Shown here piece by piece: positions 12,959 to 26,994 of a stretch of 64,000 nt of DNA; the stretch's first letter is position 1; every line of letters begins with the position of its first letter. The position numbers were made by a program, and so were the translations under genes. Source of the DNA: Muricea muricata (taxonomy: Eukaryota; Cnidaria; Anthozoa; Malacalcyonacea; Plexauridae); the NCBI GenBank assembly GCA_963855995.1, contig OY979716.1:22521321-22585320 (forward strand), written 5' to 3'. Below the pieces are notes generated by a model that was not told where the DNA came from, made no database searches, and was given only the letters and a program-made list of their open reading frames with translations.

Positions 12959-14400
12959 CTAGGAATGATAGTTAATGTTAATAGTACAACCATCAAATTT
13001 GCTGTATCTGAATATGTCTTTTGACTGACTCAACACTGGTGAAACAACGGTATTCAGGACGCTGTTAAGAAGTGGCGTCGAAGGAATATCAATATCTTCC
13101 AGCGGTAGAAATCTTTCTGGTGATCCTACAGCTTTTTCGATTGGGTGTTTGTCCGTGCACGGTATTGTTAAGGCATTTGACATTTCACGACTTCTATCCT
13201 CAGAGATATTGCATGAGTAAGATCTGATGCTGGCTTCATTCTTATGGCCTGAAATAGCCATAATGTGCCTTGCTTCATGACCTAATATTAATGTTAATTT
13301 AATGTAAAGAGGTTGACCAAGAAAATGGTGTTGTGTTCACTTTAGAGTTAAATAACTGATAAGTATCATTATAAGAAATCAAATATCTCTCACCAGCTTC
13401 ATCCAACACTGTTATTGCTGTTGAGCGTACAGAATGATTGGTATAGCGTTGCGATAATTGACCTTGTCGAAATATTTCACTCATCATTTTTCCGAGCGTG
13501 TTTTTCCCAAGCGGAGCTTTGCAATACCATGTTTCACCGTCAGGAAAAAACGAGGCAAGAGGTCTTTGCCATAGCGCTGTTATATCATCATTCCGTTTGT
13601 CAAGGTACTTCAAAAATGAGTGCACCGGACAAGAAGGATTTCCTACATTCAAAATTAAAACATTTACAAACACCACAAAAATAACTTGCCTAAAACTCTT
13701 GAAGAAAACAATGCTTCATACCTTTTTGCTCATACATTCGCCCTTGAGACACAGCCCCAGCATTCAAATCTCGGTGGTTTTTGTCCATCTCGTCGACTTT
13801 TTGAAAGATGTAGCGATTGCCAGTGCTGTCAATAGCAAGTTGAAATGTATCTTTCGTCATTGCTCGTAAATTTTCCTGTCTCCGTCTACAAAGATAGTAT
13901 AGTATCTCGAACCAAACTTTGTTCAGCAAGCCGTTTGGCGTGTTAATGTCGAACACGAACGTGTCGCCACTGTATAGTTTAGTCATGTCTGCTTTCGTTG
14001 TAGCCGGGTGATGTTGAACCGTACCAAGACCTTGGCGACGTAAATCAACAACCGATGCTTTGAAAACCTTTGTGCTATGTGAAAACGCCTTGTCATTTAC
14101 AATATCAACTCCAAGCTGCTCCAGATAATGTCGTCTAAGACCATTTCGTAGACTTTGAAGTGCACCTGCTTTGTATTTTTTCCCGTCTTTCTTTTTCGCT
14201 TTGCAAAAAAACTTTGCCAGATTTTTGTTCAAAGTTTTGATGTCCTTTTCAGTGTTCTTTATATCTTTAAGCGAGGCGTGAAATGCCAAAATAGCATTTT
14301 TAGTAGCTCGTTTCGTATTTTTGGAGTCTTTGTTTTCCAAAATTCGAGTTATTTCGTCCTCTGAATCTGATGAAATATCGTCTATCACAATCCCCGCCAT
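12959..14400 (-). CDS. Crypton/KIAA1958-type tyrosine recombinase, three exons
   Basis: Predicted exons are 13722-14400, 13394-13642 and 12959-13281. Introns of 79 bp (13643-13721) and 112 bp (13282-13393) have GT/AG ends and keep the frame, giving 416 residues. The first ~120 residues look like a SAM-like core-binding domain. The catalytic domain keeps Arg in a CRRRQENLRA block (~172), a candidate Lys (~207), NHSVRS (His 296, Arg 299), SGHKNEAS (His 322) and Tyr 331 in RSYS. This is the R-K-H-R-H-Y set of tyrosine recombinases, as in metazoan Cryptons and their relatives. ATG 14400 was preferred over an upstream in-frame ATG because MAGIVIDDISSDSEDE starts 27 bp past an X-box-like palindrome. 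It appears intact and may be a Crypton-type element or a domesticated copy. Confidence 0.8.
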
Positions 14401-14426
14401 ATTTAAAATGTGGAGTCTCGCGTGTT

Positions 14427-14440
14427 GTTGCCATGGTAAC
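14427..14440. promoter_or_regulatory. RFX X-box-like palindrome
   Basis: GTTGCCATGGTAAC is a perfect 14-bp match to the palindromic X-box bound by RFX factors. It sits 27 bp upstream of the recombinase ATG. That it works as a promoter site is inference. Confidence 0.5.
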
Positions 14441-14452
14441 ATGAGATATTTA

Positions 14453-14510
14453 CTGTATCTCACTTTAAAAGTGAGATACAGTGGTATCTCACTTTAAAAG
14501 TGAGATACAG
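14453..14510. repeat. Two tandem palindromes of GTATCTCAC/GTGAGATAC
   Basis: Two perfect palindromes (14453-14481 and 14484-14509), each reading GTATCTCACTTT then AAAGTGAGATAC, lie directly upstream of the recombinase gene. They could be a recombinase binding site or promoter elements. Confidence 0.85.
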
Positions 14511-14599
14511 GGAGAAATCACATCATCACGTGGTAGAAATACGGTATTTTGATTGGACAATTTGAATTTGAGGTATAATATTAAATGTAATAAAGCCTT

Positions 14600-15400
14600 T
14601 AATGCTGATATGTATTCAATGCGATTCCAAATCGATGAAAAGATGGTAACAATCAAATTATTGATATATCCGGCCCTCTCCTGATATTTATGTAAATGAT
14701 TTTGAGGTTAACATAATGTTTTACTTATTATTATTATTATTATCATTGTTATTATTATTATTATTATTATGACATACATAATATGATACTCACGTATTTA
14801 CTCCTAGTCGAACCTTTACTTGTTCCTTTTTTTAGGTTAGCTGCAGTTAAAAAACTTATCTCTCTACGTACAATTATGCTTGTTGCTTGAAAACAATCAA
14901 TTAATTGGATCAATGTGATACGAAGTCGATGAAAACATCTTAACAAGTAAATTATCGATATATCCGTAATTAGAAAACTGTTCCTCGGAACTGGAAATGG
15001 CAAGCAACTCTTCTGTTCTGAAAAAAAACTCGATTGAACAATTTGACACACAACAAAGGCATCAAAAGGTAAAATATCTGGTAACTGTTATCTAACAATA
15101 AGCTCTACTTTGCGAATGATGGGATTTAATATCAACTCTTCTCAGACTGATAAATGAAATAATTGTCATTAAACCTTGCAAATATCCTGCCCATGTATTT
15201 GGAATCAATGTTCTTGTACTATTGTATCCCATGAACTCTCAATCAAAAAAATCTATTCATATCATGACATTTATCGTATTGTTCCAAAAGCTATCTACAC
15301 CATACTTACCAATGCATTTTAATTAGAAAGCAACTTCGTGCTAAAGAATTAAAGAATGGGGCAAGCAATCAACTTGTGCGTTCGTACTGGATAGATTTTT
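14600..15400. other. No gene recognised; short (TTA)n run
   Basis: A TTA/ATT microsatellite lies at about 14729-14770. The minus-strand frame at 14767-15051 has no recognisable motif. Confidence 0.4.
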
Positions 15401-15402
15401 CT

Positions 15403-15562
15403 TAACCCTAACCCTAACCCTAACCCTAACCCTAACCCTAACCCTAACCCTAACCCTAACCCTAACCCTAACCCTAACCCTAACCCTAACCCTAACCCTA
15501 ACCCTAACCCTAACCCTAACCCTAACCCTAACCCTAACCCTAACCCTAACCCTAACCCTAAG
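15403..15562 (-). repeat. Interstitial telomeric array, (CCCTAA)n
   Basis: About 26 uninterrupted CCCTAA units, that is TTAGGG on the minus strand. This is the canonical metazoan telomere repeat, here flanked by ordinary sequence on both sides. The Arg-Val reading frame over it is an artefact. Confidence 0.97.
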
Positions 15563-15849
15563 CCAAGTTATTCCATACAAAAGGACGACAAAATTACGAC
15601 GGCCTTTGCTGAACATCATATGTGACAAATGCTTTGCTTATATCAAACAAGTAGCTGATTAATCATCTGACATTTCTTTCTTCTATCCTTCAAATCCAAA
15701 CTTTAAGTCTATATATGTGCCAACCATACTGGAACCTTACTCTTTTCTCGGTTGTTAAATTGTTAATATTGTATTTTTCAACGAGCAGTCATTTATGATT
15801 TTGTGCTTATTTCTTCTAAAAATAACAAATAAACAATTCATACTCCTAA

Positions 15850-17222
15850 TGTAGAAATCGTTTTTAAGCTTCTGCAACGACTATGCGAATTTGGGTTCGC
15901 AGGAAACATCCTGAACTGGTTCTCATCGTATCTCACTAATCGACGTCAGCAAAAAACGGTTCATGGAGTAGCATCAAGACCGTTAGCCGTAACATTAGGA
16001 GTTCCACAAGGTTCGATATTTGGTCCATTGCTGTCCCTGTTGTACGAAAACCACATCTCCAACACCGTAAATAGCTCAACTATCGCGAACTTTGCTGATG
16101 ACACAAGCTCTTCAGAACCATTACTCCATACCCGACGCATCTCTGCTGCAGGAAGACCTCACAAACGTCGAAGTGGGCTACTGCAATGTCAACCTGGAAC
16201 TTAACCCTGAGAAGTGCAAAATTCTAAGAATAACGCGGAAACAGCAGAAGATAGAACACCCTTACAAACTACATAACACTGCCTTAGAAACCATCGATTT
16301 TGAACGTGACTTGGGTGTGTGGACTTTATCTAACCTTACCTGGACAAAACATGTTGAATATCAATGCACATAAGCAAGTAAGATGTTAGGTTATATAAGA
16401 AGGCAAACGCTTGACATCAAAACTACCTCCGTTCGTCGAACCCTATTTCTGTCCTTAGTCCGATCCCAACTATGGTATGGCTCTCAGGTCTGGGCTCCCC
16501 AATCTGTCAACTTGATTAAGCGTATAGGAAGGGTACAAAGGCGAGCAACCAAGTACATTTTGTATCTTGCTTTCTTCTGCGAGTTTAGTTATAACCAGAG
16601 ACTTGCAATGCTAGATTTAATTCCTGTATGTTACTGGCACGGGTATTCAAATGCATTCATTGGGATAACAATTATCAATAACGAGTAACTATTAACAATC
16701 CAAAACGGAGAAAGAGCAACAAGATCTGCTGATCCGAGCAGTCTGATATATAAAACAAAAAATTGCAAGACCGCAACATATCAGAAGTCCTTCCTGACGA
16801 GATCAACGAGATTGGGGAACATTCTACCAAAAGACCTGATACGTAAAAACACTACATTTAACAGTTTTAAAAGCGGTCTTCTAAACTACTATAAATTTGC
16901 CTCAAAAACTGTCTATGATGCAGAGGATCCACGAACGTGGAAATCTATAATTGTGTTTGTGTTGCAATACGTCTCCTAACTTGTCATGTCCATTATCGTG
17001 CTGTACTTAGCTTGTATGTATAGAAATAGATGAGGTATTCTGCTTTTCCGTGCAATTTTTAAATATTAATTTGATTGTATTTTTCGTATTGTGTAAAGGA
17101 TCGCTGTAATTGGCTTCGGCTGTTGCGATTACCTAGCCATGTCAATGTCATATAATTATATTGTTTTTGTTAATGTGTGTATAGTCTTGGCAAAGTCTAA
17201 TAAATAAATAATCAAATAAATC
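15850..17222 (+). pseudogene. 5'-truncated LINE (reverse transcriptase 3' half)
   Basis: The sequence starts inside a reverse transcriptase: FGFAGNILNWFSSYLTNRRQ, then GVPQGSIFGPLL, then NFADDTS, the FADD catalytic box. The frame shifts just after FADD and resumes at 16160 with NPEKCKILRITRK and DLGVWTLSNLTWTKH. After a stop at 16371 comes the C-terminal MLGYIRRQTLDIKTT...RTLFLSLVRSQLWYGSQVWAP region. Remnants of the last ~75 codons extend to 16980. A 3' UTR follows and ends in a TAAATAAATAATCAAATAAATC tail near 17200-17222. The 5' truncation, frameshifts and stops show a dead copy of a CR1/Jockey/Rex-like element. Confidence 0.85.
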
Positions 17223-18230
17223 ATCAGACCTGTTTCTATCTACAGAATGTCCATTGTTTTTTATTTATATTTCTTCTGTTTTGTTTCATTTCTGTATATT
17301 CCCTCTCAATATGTGCAAATCACACTTTTAAAATTGATATTAGCTACGATGATGTAGATAGGTTCTGTACATAGTGCTCTTCATGTAATCTTAATTGCTG
17401 TATTATTAAATCTACTCCCAAACTCCATGTTCGTTTGAATGTGTGTAACGTATATGTTAACTAGCGCACATATTGTCGGTGGAGCTGTACGACCTTTGCA
17501 CCGTGCTTTGGTGCATTGTGGTCTAGCTTAAACTACAAAAACTTTAATTCCTTGTACTTTATGTGGAGTATTTTGTACTGAATCTTGATTAACGTGCACT
17601 TATTTTGAAAATGTTCTTTTGTATACAGCAAAGAAAACATCGCAGTTATCCTGGGTTTTCTCATAACCTGAAAAATGCCGTGATCAAACGCAGTCAAAAT
17701 GCTTGGGGATGTACAGTTATAATTTTGAGTGTCTTAGTTTAATTTGCTGAAGCTGCCTACATGACACTATGCGTACCTATTTTCCAATCAACGTAAAAAC
17801 GGCTTTCAACTGTAAATAAAATTCTTGGGGAGAACAAAGAGTTTTCTGCAAAATGCCGTACTCCATTGAGCGACAGCTACAACTTTTTTCTGTCAGCACG
17901 TGATGGCGCAAGCATGTGGCGTGTGCTTTGGGCAATAAAGACGAATCCTGTACTAAAGTCGTACTCGTACTCGCTGTCAAAGCTCCCTGGTGTTGCTACA
18001 GCCGCAACGATTCTTTAAATAAGAACCTAAGGATATCTACATCGTGTCATGGCATTAAGATAAATTCTCGCTAGCATCTAGCTAGTCTTAGCAGTTACAA
18101 ACGTAACTTTGAGTTACGTGCAAGATCAAGTAAAATATGACTTGTTTAGCGAATCGAATAGATCAAAGACCAATCTTTGGGTCACGTATGTTACGAATAA
18201 AAATGCGAAGTTAAACTTACATGATTATGA
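17223..18230. other. No gene recognised
   Basis: Single-copy-looking AT-rich sequence. The minus-strand frame at 17777-17980 has no known motif. Confidence 0.4.
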
Positions 18231-18308
18231 TACAAGACGTAAATAGGGGTTCGCTCGATTTGTTATTACAGCAGCTCAACTGCAACAAGACAAATCCTGC
18301 TACTTGCT

Positions 18309-18335
18309 GGGAACGTTGAAAGAAACCCAGGTTGG
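18309..18335 (+). other. 2A-like motif remnant in the LINE leader
   Basis: LLLAGNVERNPGW matches the 2A ribosome-skipping consensus (D-V/I-E-x-N-P-G-P) except for Asn in place of Asp and Trp in place of the last Pro. 2A-like sequences at the start of APE-type LINE frames are known from marine invertebrates. The changed final Pro suggests loss of function. Confidence 0.5.
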
Positions 18336-18597
18336 GGTGGAGATGACTCCCACACTGGTAATTATGAACATTATTTGCAAAACTTTACGAAGAAGATACA
18401 GTAAGCTATCACCGAAGTACCCTAAAGATGGCACATATTAATATACGTAGCTTAAGAAATAAGGTCGACGAAATCACTATGCTCCTTCAGATATGCCACA
18501 CGGATATTTTGCAATAACTGAAACGCACCTTGACAATAAAATATCAAACCAACAGCTCGAAGTAGAGAATTATAAGATTTATCGAAGGGATCCCCTT

Positions 18598-18828
18598 ACG
18601 AAAAAACCACATGAAAAAACCCACATGTGAATCATGTGAAATTGGAACAACATTTCACATGTGATCCACATGTTGTACAAACACATGTGATTCACATGTG
18701 GAACACATGTGACTTTACAATGGGTGATTTTTAACGACCACATGTGGTTAACATGTGAACCCCATGTAACTGTTACCCACATGTGGTAGACATGCGAACC
18801 AGATGTGACTAATACATGTGTGCAACCA
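18598..18828 (-). mobile_element. CACATGTG-array element inserted in the LINE endonuclease
   Basis: About 15 occurrences of ACATGTG or close variants in 230 bp. The segment is the reverse complement of 24835-25146 with the same order of units (for example GTGGTTAACATGTGAACC and TTGGAACAACATTTCACATG). The LINE coding frame breaks at its borders and resumes after it, so it was inserted into the LINE. Confidence 0.8.
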
Positions 18829-21520
18829 AGCTTATATCCCTTGAGACGACTGAAATTAAACAGATATGGTTAAAAATTAGTAGCAGTACTGGTGGGTTCG
18901 TGTTAGGAACTATATACATACCGCCAAATAATAATGCGCCTTTCTTCGAGAATTTTGACAGAAATTTGGAAAAAGTTTGGTTTAAATATAAAGATATTGT
19001 GTAAAGATAGTCGGCGATTTCAATTGCGATTTTACTACAAATGATGATGGTTCTTTAGTGTCTGCTTTAGGGAATAAATTAAACAGTTCATTGATTCAGC
19101 TCAATTTTAAGGTTATCAATAAACAAGCAACTAGGGTAAAAAGCACGTCGGAATCACTTTTGGATCTAATAGTGACTAACAATTCCGATCTTATTCAACA
19201 AACAAGTACATTGGAACTTGGTATATCTGATCAAAAATTAATTTACGCAGAACTGAGTACGAAACTGCCTAGATCTCCACCAAAAATAGTTCGAAGTAGG
19301 AATTTTAAGTTTTTCAATTTGACGAACTTCGTAAAGATATTGAACAGGCTCCTTGGTCTGTGTGCTCGGTTTTTGAAAATCCTGATGATAATTATTGGGC
19401 TTGGCTGAAAATTTATACTGACATTTGCGATAAGCATGCTCCATACGGAGATGTAAAGCTAAGTCGAGTGTCTTTACCTTGGATTACTGCGACTATAAAA
19501 CACAAGATGAATTTAAGATTGAAACTATTACGGCAAGCTAAACAGTAAAACAACCCGGAACTGAGGGCTAATTACAGCAGACTTAGAAATGAAATAACTT
19601 CTGAGGTCCGAGTAGCCAAATGCCAATACTGTAAGAATATATTTGATGAAGTTCGTGATTGTAAAACGTACTGGAATTTAATAAATAAGAACTCGAATAA
19701 AAAAAAGTCCCGGCCAATTTTAGGAATACGAAATTCAAACGGTCAGCTTGAACTCCGTGATAACCTAAAGGCCGATATCTTAAATGAACATTTTTCCACA
19801 ATTGGTAAAACTCTAGCAATGGAAAGAAAGGTCAGAACTGATGTAAACCAAGAACGTGAAAATCAAGAACGTAATATTTGCCATATAACACCATCAATTA
19901 TGGAGATAAATTTAAGTCATGAATCAATTTCACGTTCCATAAATAAGTTGAGGTCAAACTCATCCTGCGGCCCTGACAATTAAGGTGTCGGCTAAACTAC
20001 TAAAGATGGCGGGCGAGGCCATTGTCTCGTCTCTATTTATCGTATTTAATTCAACCATATGATATCTAAAGTACTTGACATGTGGAAGAGCGCAAAAATC
20101 ACTGCTATTTATAAGAAAGAAGATGAAACAGATAAGACAAACTATCGCCCAATTTCATTGTTATGTTTGCCTGGTAAAATTTTAGAGTGAGTGTAGCATC
20201 AAGCATAACATCGCATATAGAAGAGCATGGGTTAAATAGAAAACACTAGTGGGCATATAGAAAGGGCTCATCAACTATATTATTGTTGATAACTATGATT
20301 GAACGTTGGAGACGTGCTTTAGAAAACAAAAAGGTAGTCGGTGTAGTTTTTGTAGACCTGAGGAAGGCTTTTGACTCAATCTCACATCCCCTACTCTTAG
20401 AAAAAATTCAGGAATTAGGCATTGCTGGCAAATTATGGCTGTGGATAAAAGATTATCTCACAAACAGGAAACAAATAACAATGGTCAATGGTCATGATTC
20501 TAAAACAATGGATGTGGAATTCGGTGTTTCGCAGGGATCCGTGCTTGGCCACACGCTATTAGCTTTATTCTGCAATGATTTACCAAATATAGTAGAGGAG
20601 GTTGAAGATGTGGAAGTCGAAATGTACGTTTGCTGACGACACAACCATTTACGTGATTGGACACATTGTAGACATAGTGTCGCTAAAGCTAAGTGAGATC
20701 TTAAGTAAGTTTTGGGCTTGGTGCTTAAACAATGCTTTTACACCTCACCCACGAAAAACAGAATACATGTTAATGGGAGGGAAATCATTTGTCGGTCCTG
20801 AGCAAGCAATAAAACTAGGAAATTCTATCATAAAACGAGTACAGTCGACAAGTTGCTTGGGGATGGAGTTGGATGATGAACTGAAATGGTCTAAACATGT
20901 GTTGGATTTAACGAAAGCTTTTTCTCAGAAAATTAACCTTTCAAAATCCTTGTATTTCTTACCGAAGAAAGTCAGACTTGATTTCTATCATAAGGTCATA
21001 CTTCCGTCACTGACCTATGGCATTGTCTTGTGGGGTCATGTAACAAGTCTTTATTTTATGAACGTGAGAAAATGCATGTGAGAGCTGCAAAAATCATCTA
21101 TGGGCTGGATTGGAACATGCCGACAAATGATGTAATAACAGTCTATGAATGGAAAACATTAAAACAAATATATCTGGAATCACCGGCGAAACTGGTTAAA
21201 AAAATTTATTATCAAACTGTTCCAACAACTATGATTGATTTGTTAGAAAAACGTTCACTTCGGTATAATTTAAGAGAAACGAATTGTTTAATTAAGTCTA
21301 CCGAGGGTGAGGAATGAAATGATGAAAAAATCAATTAGCTACAAGGGTTCAGTCTTGTGGAATAACTTTAAAAATTAGACAAGAGAAATAGAAAATAGTA
21401 GTCAGTTCTCAAGGTCTATAGCTAATATAGAACTAAGAGACTCAATGTTTTATTGAAAAACTATTTATTCATTCTCAGTATAATTAGTAACATTAAACTA
21501 GTAACATTTAGATTTCGATA

Positions 21521-21928
<408 letters not shown>

Positions 21929-22108
21929 AGGGCCGAAACTAGAACGTTAATTGGGGGGGGGGTGTATATTCCTATATTCAAGTTTTTCCCGACGAGTTTC
22001 TTTTCAAATGAAATTCAAATTGATCAATTTGAAAAGAAATCCATCGGGCAGAACATGAATATATGGATATACACCCCCCCCCCCAATTAACGTTCTAGTT
22101 TCGGCCCT
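21929..22108. mobile_element. 180-bp hairpin MITE with 10-bp target duplication
   Basis: AGGGCCGAAACTAGAACG at the left is matched by CGTTCTAGTTTCGGCCCT at the right. The inverted arms extend about 85 bp each and include a G run and its C run. The flanks TGTGATAAAC (21919-21928) and TGTGATAAAC (22109-22118) are an exact 10-bp direct repeat, taken as the target-site duplication. A 9-10 bp duplication points to a Mutator-like mobilising transposase. Confidence 0.88.
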
Positions 22109-22129
22109 TGTGATAAACACGTAAGGATT

Positions 22130-24820
22130 TGATTATATCCAAGTCATATGATGCACATACATAGACGCATATTGAATGATTGAATTTGTAGGCAGCGGAC
22201 CATAATATTCATATGTCTTTTATGATGTCTACTATTCGCTTTTTAGTAGAATCATACTAGCATACTAATGCAAATGTTGTAATTTAATTGGCTACTCTAC
22301 TCGCTATCTATTGCTTGATAGATAGCGAGTAGCAAAACAATAATTTTTCTGGTGAATTTTTTCCATTTAAAAAAAACTTGTAACAGTTTTTTTAGAAAAA
22401 TGTTTAAAAATTAATTATTTATCTCAGATTCTACTAAAACAATTAGATTACTCGCTCTTAATTTTTATGCGTTGGTAGTTGATCCAGGCTTTGCCCTCAT
22501 CAAATCTCGAGCTCTTATTCTAATTGTTAAATAGTAATATTGTTTGGATAAGAATTTATATTAAGTACATATTTATACCAGATGTAATTTTATTTATTCT
22601 ACTGTAGAGTGTAGAGTTTTTACACTATTTTTCAACATTTGTACAGTCCCTATAAAGATCAGTGGCAGTACTCCGCGCGCATGGTTTACCGGGAAGCGTC
22701 ATCGGCTCATCGCATGTGGAAGCCATATTTGATATTTTCTCATTCTTTCAAACATGATGTCGTCTAGTTATAATTTAAACCATGTGATTTCAACCAGGAA
22801 GACAAATGGAATGACTCCTTTTACACCAAGAAAGATAGCGTAATACTCAGGTGAGCATGTTGTTATACTTTTTAAATGGATAAAGCTATTTTGAAGGGGT
22901 GATACTTTGTGCTCTGTGTTGAGCACGTCACTGCACGTGTAACGTGTTTCATTTTATAACAACTAAAACGTTGATATTCATTCATTTTCTTCATACAATT
23001 ATTACATCTATTTTGGATTATTACGGACGGTATTTAAAAAAACTGTATTTCGTGGATAGCCAAATCAGGAAAATGAAATTTGAATTTCGCGCTACGATAC
23101 AGGCATTCTGTATCAGTTCTATTTTAAAATCAAGCTTGCTTCTTGACTTACTTTAAAGTTACTAATATTTATTTAGATATATGAATGGTAATTTTTATTG
23201 TAACGTGAGTAACACTGTGCATTGATGAAACATTTTGTTAGCTATTGGACTGTAGGAGCTAGTTGAGTGCTAGTAAACTTTGCCAGACGGCCTTAGCATT
23301 TAGTATCCAACAAAACCTCCTGTGGATCAGCTTTTAAATAACCCTTCAGAAAAAAGACCACAGTTCTGAAACAAAATGCCCCAGAGATTTATTCACCTTA
23401 CCTCTCAGACAAGATCAAATGAAACTGACAATCATAACCCCCTAGAAAATGCTTCTGAGCGACTACTCAGAATATTTTCTCTTTATTATACCTTGATTAT
23501 ATCATGTGTAGCAGATTACTCATAGTTAAGTCATTTAGGCACTAGGCTCTCCTTGTAATGAGTACAATTGCCAGAGATAATTAAGACACATTAAAGTCTT
23601 CAGAAACCAGAGTAAAGAAAATCACTGTTTACCAGATAAGATTCAAATTTACATACTGTTAGTATAGTTTAATTAATCAATTACTGTTTTAATGACCACT
23701 GACCACATTTTGTACCAGTGACCAGCCTACTTAAATTTGGGTCACATGTCCAGGAAAGATATGAAGGAGTCTATGAAGCAGCTTGCTTAAAAATAAATTG
23801 TCAAAGTTCCGTTGCACTTTTGGTGCAAATTATTACTATTCTTCCCATGAATCGTGGAATGACCCATTGTCAAGAGCTGTTTTGAGTTTCGATTCAGATA
23901 AAAATATTTCAGGTTGATGTTTGAGACACAACTAAAAGCAATATGGAGTTAAAGAATTATGATTTAAGTTTAACAACAGCCTTAATGCTTTATCTTCTGA
24001 AAATTTGATGAAAATCGAAGTGATGCCAGATTATATATTATGCAAAAACCCATTATTCTAGACATGCCTACAAAAGTATTCAATTTTAGTTTTGCCCAAA
24101 ATATAAGTAAATTTATTGAAATAAAGGTATATAAGTAAAATATCTAGCATTGAAAATTAAACTAATAAAATATACTCTATACTCCTGAGATATTTTGTTT
24201 CTGACAATTGTGAATTTATTTTATATAACTTTGGATATGGCATAAATTAACAATGATGTCTTGTCATTCTAGATTTTGTTACTGAAAGACTTGCAGATAT
24301 TGATGGAAGGTAGCTGAAAGAGTCATGCCAAGAGGGAATTGGGAACAGTAGCTCCTGTTTAATGCATCCGAACCGTGTATAATATAGGACAGTAAATGTT
24401 CTTTGTGTGCTTGCAAGGTGTACATCAGTATCAGCTTAGTTTTCTCCAATTGCAAACACTGCATTAATTTATAATTGCAAAGCCTTCAGTCTGTCCCTTA
24501 TATAAATAAGTTACATCTCCCTTGTACAGATTATCGTACTTTATGAATATAAGCGATGTGTGAATTCAAATAAGTCGACTTATTAGCACTGATGGAGATT
24601 TAACCTTGTGCACTGAATGCTTTGCAACAATGAAAAAACGGTGTTTCCACAACAGTAAACTCATAGTTTCTTTAAATTTTATGTCAGAATTGTTTTATAT
24701 TAGTTATTATAACAGGCCTACTGTATTATAATTAATTCTAAGATGATGAATATATTTGAGAATATTATTTTACTGGTATGTGTTTTAGATTTGTTTAGCA
24801 TTGAAATCACAATTGCAGGT
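22130..24820. other. Long stretch without a recognised gene; possible 5' exon at 22,750
   Basis: A GC-richer spot (22670-22760, CCGCGCGCATGG and GGAAGCCATATTTG) precedes ATGATGTCGTCTAG at 22753 and a good donor, CTCAG|GTGAGC, at about 22850. This could be the promoter and first exon of a plus-strand gene, but no downstream exon was recognised. A small perfect hairpin (TACTCGCTATCTAT and its complement) lies at 22290-22330. Confidence 0.25.
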
Positions 24821-24831
24821 AGTTGCTTCAA

Positions 24832-26992
<2,161 letters not shown>

Positions 26993-26994
26993 GA

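Larger units (their letters stand above)
18262..21435 (+). pseudogene. Near-full-length LINE, disrupted and nested
   Basis: The 5' part encodes a hydrophobic leader followed by GNVERNPGW at 18309-18335. The endonuclease follows (MAHINIRSLRNKVDEI at 18429, then ETHLDN). It is interrupted at ~18600-18825 by a CACATGTG array and resumes with GTIYIPPNNNAPFFENF and a central region to ~19560. The reverse transcriptase has VFVDLRKAFDSISHPLL (20350), GVSQGSVLGHTLL (20525) and FADDTTIY (20628), the last reached through a frameshift. The C-terminal domain (GMELDDELKWSKHV, VILPSLTYGIVLWG) runs to 21317. Stops and frameshifts are numerous, so it is dead. The domain order matches an APE-type LINE such as CR1/L2/Rex. 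Confidence 0.85.

Noticed and set aside
15341..15628. 95-codon frame of Arg-Val repeats
   Set aside because: It is the telomeric hexamer read in one frame.
22753..22860. Confident host gene start
   Set aside because: Only an ATG, a CpG spot and a donor are visible; no downstream exon was found, so it is left as a low-confidence note.
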